NCBI RefSeq assembly: GCF_013373865.1 | Contig: NC_050476.1 | Coordinates: 18,737,686-18,801,685 of the forward strand | Direction: 5' to 3' | From: Monomorium pharaonis | Lineage: Eukaryota; Arthropoda; Insecta; Hymenoptera; Formicidae | DNA: 64,000 nt | Part shown: positions 60,003-64,000 of the stretch, one piece after another | How the letters are laid out: each line of letters begins with the position of its first letter | How positions within the stretch are numbered: position 1 is the first letter of the stretch | Translations under genes and position numbers: made by a program | The notes under the pieces: generated by a model | Seen by the model: the letters and a program-made list of their open reading frames with translations, nothing else | Database searches by the model: none | What the model was told of the DNA's origin: nothing

Positions 60003-62321
60003 GTAAGTAAAATGCATAAATTCAATAAATTAACTCTTGTAGTTACGTTTAAGCTCGTGCCTACTGCGCAGCAGTGCAAATTTCATAATTTTCACCGTGC
60101 GTACACGCACCTAAAGAGTAACACCGCAGGAAATTTCTAACACGGAACTTCAAATCGCACTGCTGTAAGGCAAACAGCGATAGGGTTATCTAACGAGAAG
60201 ACTGGTTAAATATGGAAAATGCGTTGCCAAGAAGATACTTTAAGTATGTTGATATCAATAAATAAAGCGCGAAACTTGATTGCTTCAGGAAACACGATCA
60301 TCAGACATCGCGATTTTTTGTTGTCAAAATATTTTCAAAATATTCTGACAATTACGAAACAGCCGTTTTATAACATTTATTTTATAACTAGAAACACGTT
60401 AATCTGAAATCTCCCTTTGCCTGATTATGCATCGTTAATTTCCGCTCTGAGGTCTCTAAAACCCATCTTATAGATAATCTTCTCAGCACAAATTTTAGAA
60501 TAAAATTCCACTTCTAACTTAATATACCATTTTAATATTTATTTCAATAAACAAATATATATATGTATATTTTTATAAATATAATTTTTTTAATTCTTAA
60601 TGTTTTTCATATTACATGATTATAAAGTTATGAACAAAATTCTATCCCAAATTCTTACAAGAGTAATAGCTAGATTGGAAGTAAACTTCAACAATACGAA
60701 AAAAACGTTTAAACAACAATAATATGTCTATAATAATACGTTTTTAATTGTCGCTTGGTAAATTAGTATCGATTTTCGAGGGCACGCATCATATTTGATG
60801 AAGGCAACGAGCTTCCGTGCAAACAGGGAAAAAAAGAGAAATATGTAATTTTTTTGTTTGTCGACACGAACGAGAAATGACGCGACAAATGCAATAAGGC
60901 CATGTGGCGCAAGAGAAGAAATTCAACAGTGGGGAAGAAGATGTCGCCGCATTATGTACACATATTTCATTCTCAATTAGATGTTTTATTTTGTAAAACT
61001 AGGAGACTCGATATCTCTCAAGAGTTAAAGTAAACCTTGTTGAAATAAAATTAGATTAGAGAGAATTACGATTATATAGAAGGAAATTTAAAGTTAAATT
61101 AAAATGATAATTAGGAACAAATTAAAACTAAACTACGATTAATTTTATTAACTGAAAATATTGTTGTTGAATAAATTACTTACGATATTTACGAATAAAG
61201 TAGAATATTTTTCGCTATCAACGAGGGTTAGATGTTATACCTTTTTAGAAAGAAAACGATTAATTTTCCTATAATGCACGCGTGTGCGTGTTGTGAGAAA
61301 GTTGAATAGTGTCTTTAATGTCAGACTGACTTGGTTTGTGTAAGCGATATTTCTTCACAAAACCGTTCGCAAGTAACGTACATTCGCGAACACGCGCCGC
61401 TGAAAGTTCCCGTTCAATCATGCGAAGATCGATTCGATGTTCTGCCGTGCGAATGTTCCTCGCAATGATTGATAATCAGCCCTCTATGCGATCAAAACAT
61501 TTTTAGTAGCTGAAGAAAACGTTCTTTCTTTAGCTATTTCATCTTTCGTATAGATTTTGAAAAGAATATTATTATTGAAAAGAATAATATTATTATTATA
61601 TCAAGTTATTAAAAAAAATATAAATAGTAGTCTCAAAATCGACTTTTATATAGCTCAACTTTTCCCTGTTTTGTACACATATATCGTAAATGTAAGAGTA
61701 TTTTCCGAATCTGCAAAAGAAATTTTAAACCGTCTAATTAATTCTTTGATATGCGTACAACCAATATAAGCAAGAGTAAGGAATCATGTTCAAATAGACG
61801 GTGTAAATACGAACATATTTGCCAGGGCGAAGCATAAGCTAGGGTCGTGACGCTTCTTTGCATAAAACAACATTACATTAAGCGACAAGTGGGAAATACG
61901 TCGTCAGTTTTCTCGCGCTCGGCGGACCTACTTGTGGACCTTTAAAGAGAGAAAATTCTGTAAACGTAAAAAATTTGTTTAATGACAAGCGTCTACCAAG
62001 TCACAAAAGGTTAATTAAAACATCGGAAAGGAGGTAATTAGGTCTTTGTTAAATATTAATTGTATAGTAATTAATATTATTTTTTTTTTAATGTTACCTG
62101 CAAAAGTCGACGGATTTATTGAATCTTAATTTTACAGATAAATCATTTAGATATTAAAATTGTTTAATTGTTCTTAAAAATAATTTTTTTTTTATAAAGA
62201 ATAATCTAAAATAAAGAATTCTTTAAATCAATTTTTGAAGAATATTTTGACGATACAATACCACAACTAAAGGTTATTAAAATTTAAGAACTGTAAAATT
62301 CTTGGGTTTTTTCCCATCAAT
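60003..62321. other. AT-rich spacer
   Basis: No gene is supported. A CpG-bearing patch lies at 61260-61500. Confidence 0.4.
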
Positions 62322-62750
62322 AGAAATTTTGGTTCTAAATATCCGAATTTTGGATTCAAAACTAATTGCAAAGAACAAAACAACTAAAAATTTGAAATGG
62401 CCTATGTAAAAATAACTACATTTTGCTGCAATTTTTAGTAAATAACTTTTAAATGAATAAGCAAATTTAAATAAACTTTTGCACCAATATTTATTTGACT
62501 TTTATTAATATTTGAAAAAAAAGTGAATTAATTCGTAATGCTACTTTTTCATCAGAATTGCAAATAAGCTATCAAATATAATTTTGCATAAGAATCAAGA
62601 CTAAACCCTAAATTAAGTAGCTTTTATATAAAATTATGTTTAAATTTTACAAAGATACTCAAACGTTATAAAGATACTAAAACGATTTATGAAATTTTAA
62701 TATCTTTTGTAATGATTTGAAATGTAACACATCCTTAAAGCTTTCAAACA
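62322..62750 (+). repeat. Dispersed repeat E, copy 2
   Basis: Collinear with 8510-8950; differs by small indels. Orientation is the same on the + strand. Confidence 0.6.
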
Positions 62751-64000
62751 TATCTGCATACTTTTTTTAAAACACAAACTATTCTACTTTCGTGAAAAAT
62801 TAATCAATACTAATCATAATTTTCCGATGTGTACTGCATGTGCGTCGTCTTATTAAAAGAGCGGCGCACCTTTATTGACGTCGACGTATATTAATTGCGA
62901 GACGACACTTGATGAAGTAAACCAATTAGCAATGACCGATGGTGCTGCGTCAAGGCCATGGTTCGCTCTTGTTTCAAAGTATTGATCGACAGGACATTCC
63001 TATATCATTTAACACTTGCAATCTTATTCTTATTACTCTTAGAAAAAATTGATATAGTTATAATCCACTTTGGGGTCCACGGTTAAGTAATCAAATTATT
63101 TGGATTGCTCGTAACCCTAATTTTATGTTTATTTTTTTCAAATTAATCTTGTGCAATTAAAAGTTGCAATTATAGCCATTCTACATGTTTCAAAGATTTT
63201 TAAGTTATACTCGTCAACTCCCTCAATTAGTTCCGTCGATATTCAGTTACGCAAAGATATGGCACTAACCAAAATATTAAGTTGGCTTAATTGCAAAAAA
63301 ATAGTCAACATTTTCCCCAAATAAAATCTTCGAAAGCGTTTAAAATTTTATTACAAAATAGGGTTAACTTATTTTTACCGAATTTTATACGTATAGACGG
63401 CAAAAAGTTTAAAAATATAAATAATATCACATAACATGATATGTTCAAAAACATTGTAGAATTTAGCGTTAAAAACTAATTTCTCTTTTGAAACGCATCA
63501 CTAAAAAATCTTTGAGTGCTCAGGTCAATTTCTTCCTTGTTATTATTTTACAAATTGAAATCGGAAATAAAATATTTATTGCGCGGAGAGGTTTACGAAA
63601 GAACGGTTTTCATTTTGATAAAATATATAGACAGATTACGTTACAAACGGCTGATATCGAACTCACGAAATTCAATACGTGTACCAATGTTACATAATCT
63701 GACCGAAATGTCAAAGCGATCGAGTACCAATTTCTAGGAACAGTGGCAACTGCGAGATATTTTTACGTTATCTCAAATGGAGCCTTCTGTTTGCTGTGGT
63801 GCAAAATTATCTCACAGTATCTTTACATTTTAATTAATTACCACGGCGACATCACATACTTTATCGGTTTTCACGGATGATCCGTTGCGCTAATTGAGGA
63901 AAGTGGGACTCGCGTGAGTAAGGGTTCCATGATTATAGCAACGATAGACTTTTATTGCGACAACATTTGCTGACGCGCTACGTGACATTCTAGTTCCGTG
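62751..64000. other. Spacer to the window end
   Basis: Mostly AT-rich; short frames at 63488-63737 are not supported by any motif. Nothing else seen. Confidence 0.4.

Noticed and set aside
1..64000. tRNA, rRNA, microRNA and CRISPR features
   Set aside because: No B-box-like tRNA pattern, rRNA stretch, recognised conserved microRNA or spaced direct-repeat array was found by eye; a covariance-model scan would be needed to exclude small RNAs.

Overview
The window is nuclear DNA from an insect, most likely an ant or another hymenopteran. The genome type is an inference from several signs: AT-rich intergenic DNA with CpG-rich islands, short exons in long introns, a takeout/JHBP-family gene, an SLC46 transporter, a mitochondrial insertion that reads sensibly with the invertebrate mitochondrial code, and many short inverted-repeat transposons. 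No bacterial-style operon, CRISPR array, tRNA or rRNA gene was seen.

Three genes can be modelled, all on the + strand. (1) Positions 1-4533 hold the 3' six exons of an SLC46-family (proton-coupled folate transporter-like) membrane transporter whose start lies outside the window. (2) Positions about 7020-10039 hold a two-exon gene for a 65-residue secreted proline-rich peptide. Its start codon is the last triplet of exon 1, behind a TATA box, and exon 2 carries the signal peptide and the mature peptide. Its 2.8 kb intron contains a nuclear copy of mitochondrial ND6. (3) Positions 23731-35034 hold a six-exon, 320-residue takeout/juvenile-hormone-binding-protein-like gene with a long N-terminal extension, no Cys pair in the expected place and a GC-AG last intron.

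Only isolated candidate exons were found from 35 to 64 kb: a TATA-driven first exon at 46.8 kb (+), a possible TATA-less first exon at 56.8 kb (-) and a 53-nt internal exon at 59.95 kb (+). This stretch probably holds introns or 5' regions of genes whose bodies lie outside the window.

Repeats dominate the rest. The main family is a TA-flanked inverted-repeat element with ends CACTGAGARAAA (about a dozen copies from 19.5 to 54.7 kb), often nested. Two composite copies (34.1 and 41.0 kb) have the same inner element in the same place in the same outer element but in opposite relative orientation. Other elements are a 398-bp foldback element (12.3 kb), a pogo/Tigger-like element (44.3 kb), an element split twice by later insertions (47.1 kb) beside a nearly intact relative (48.9 kb), and several foldbacks. 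A decayed tandem duplication of a zinc-finger coding region lies at 16.4-17.2 kb.

The three genes show no sign of working together. They look like independent neighbours separated by repeat-rich DNA.
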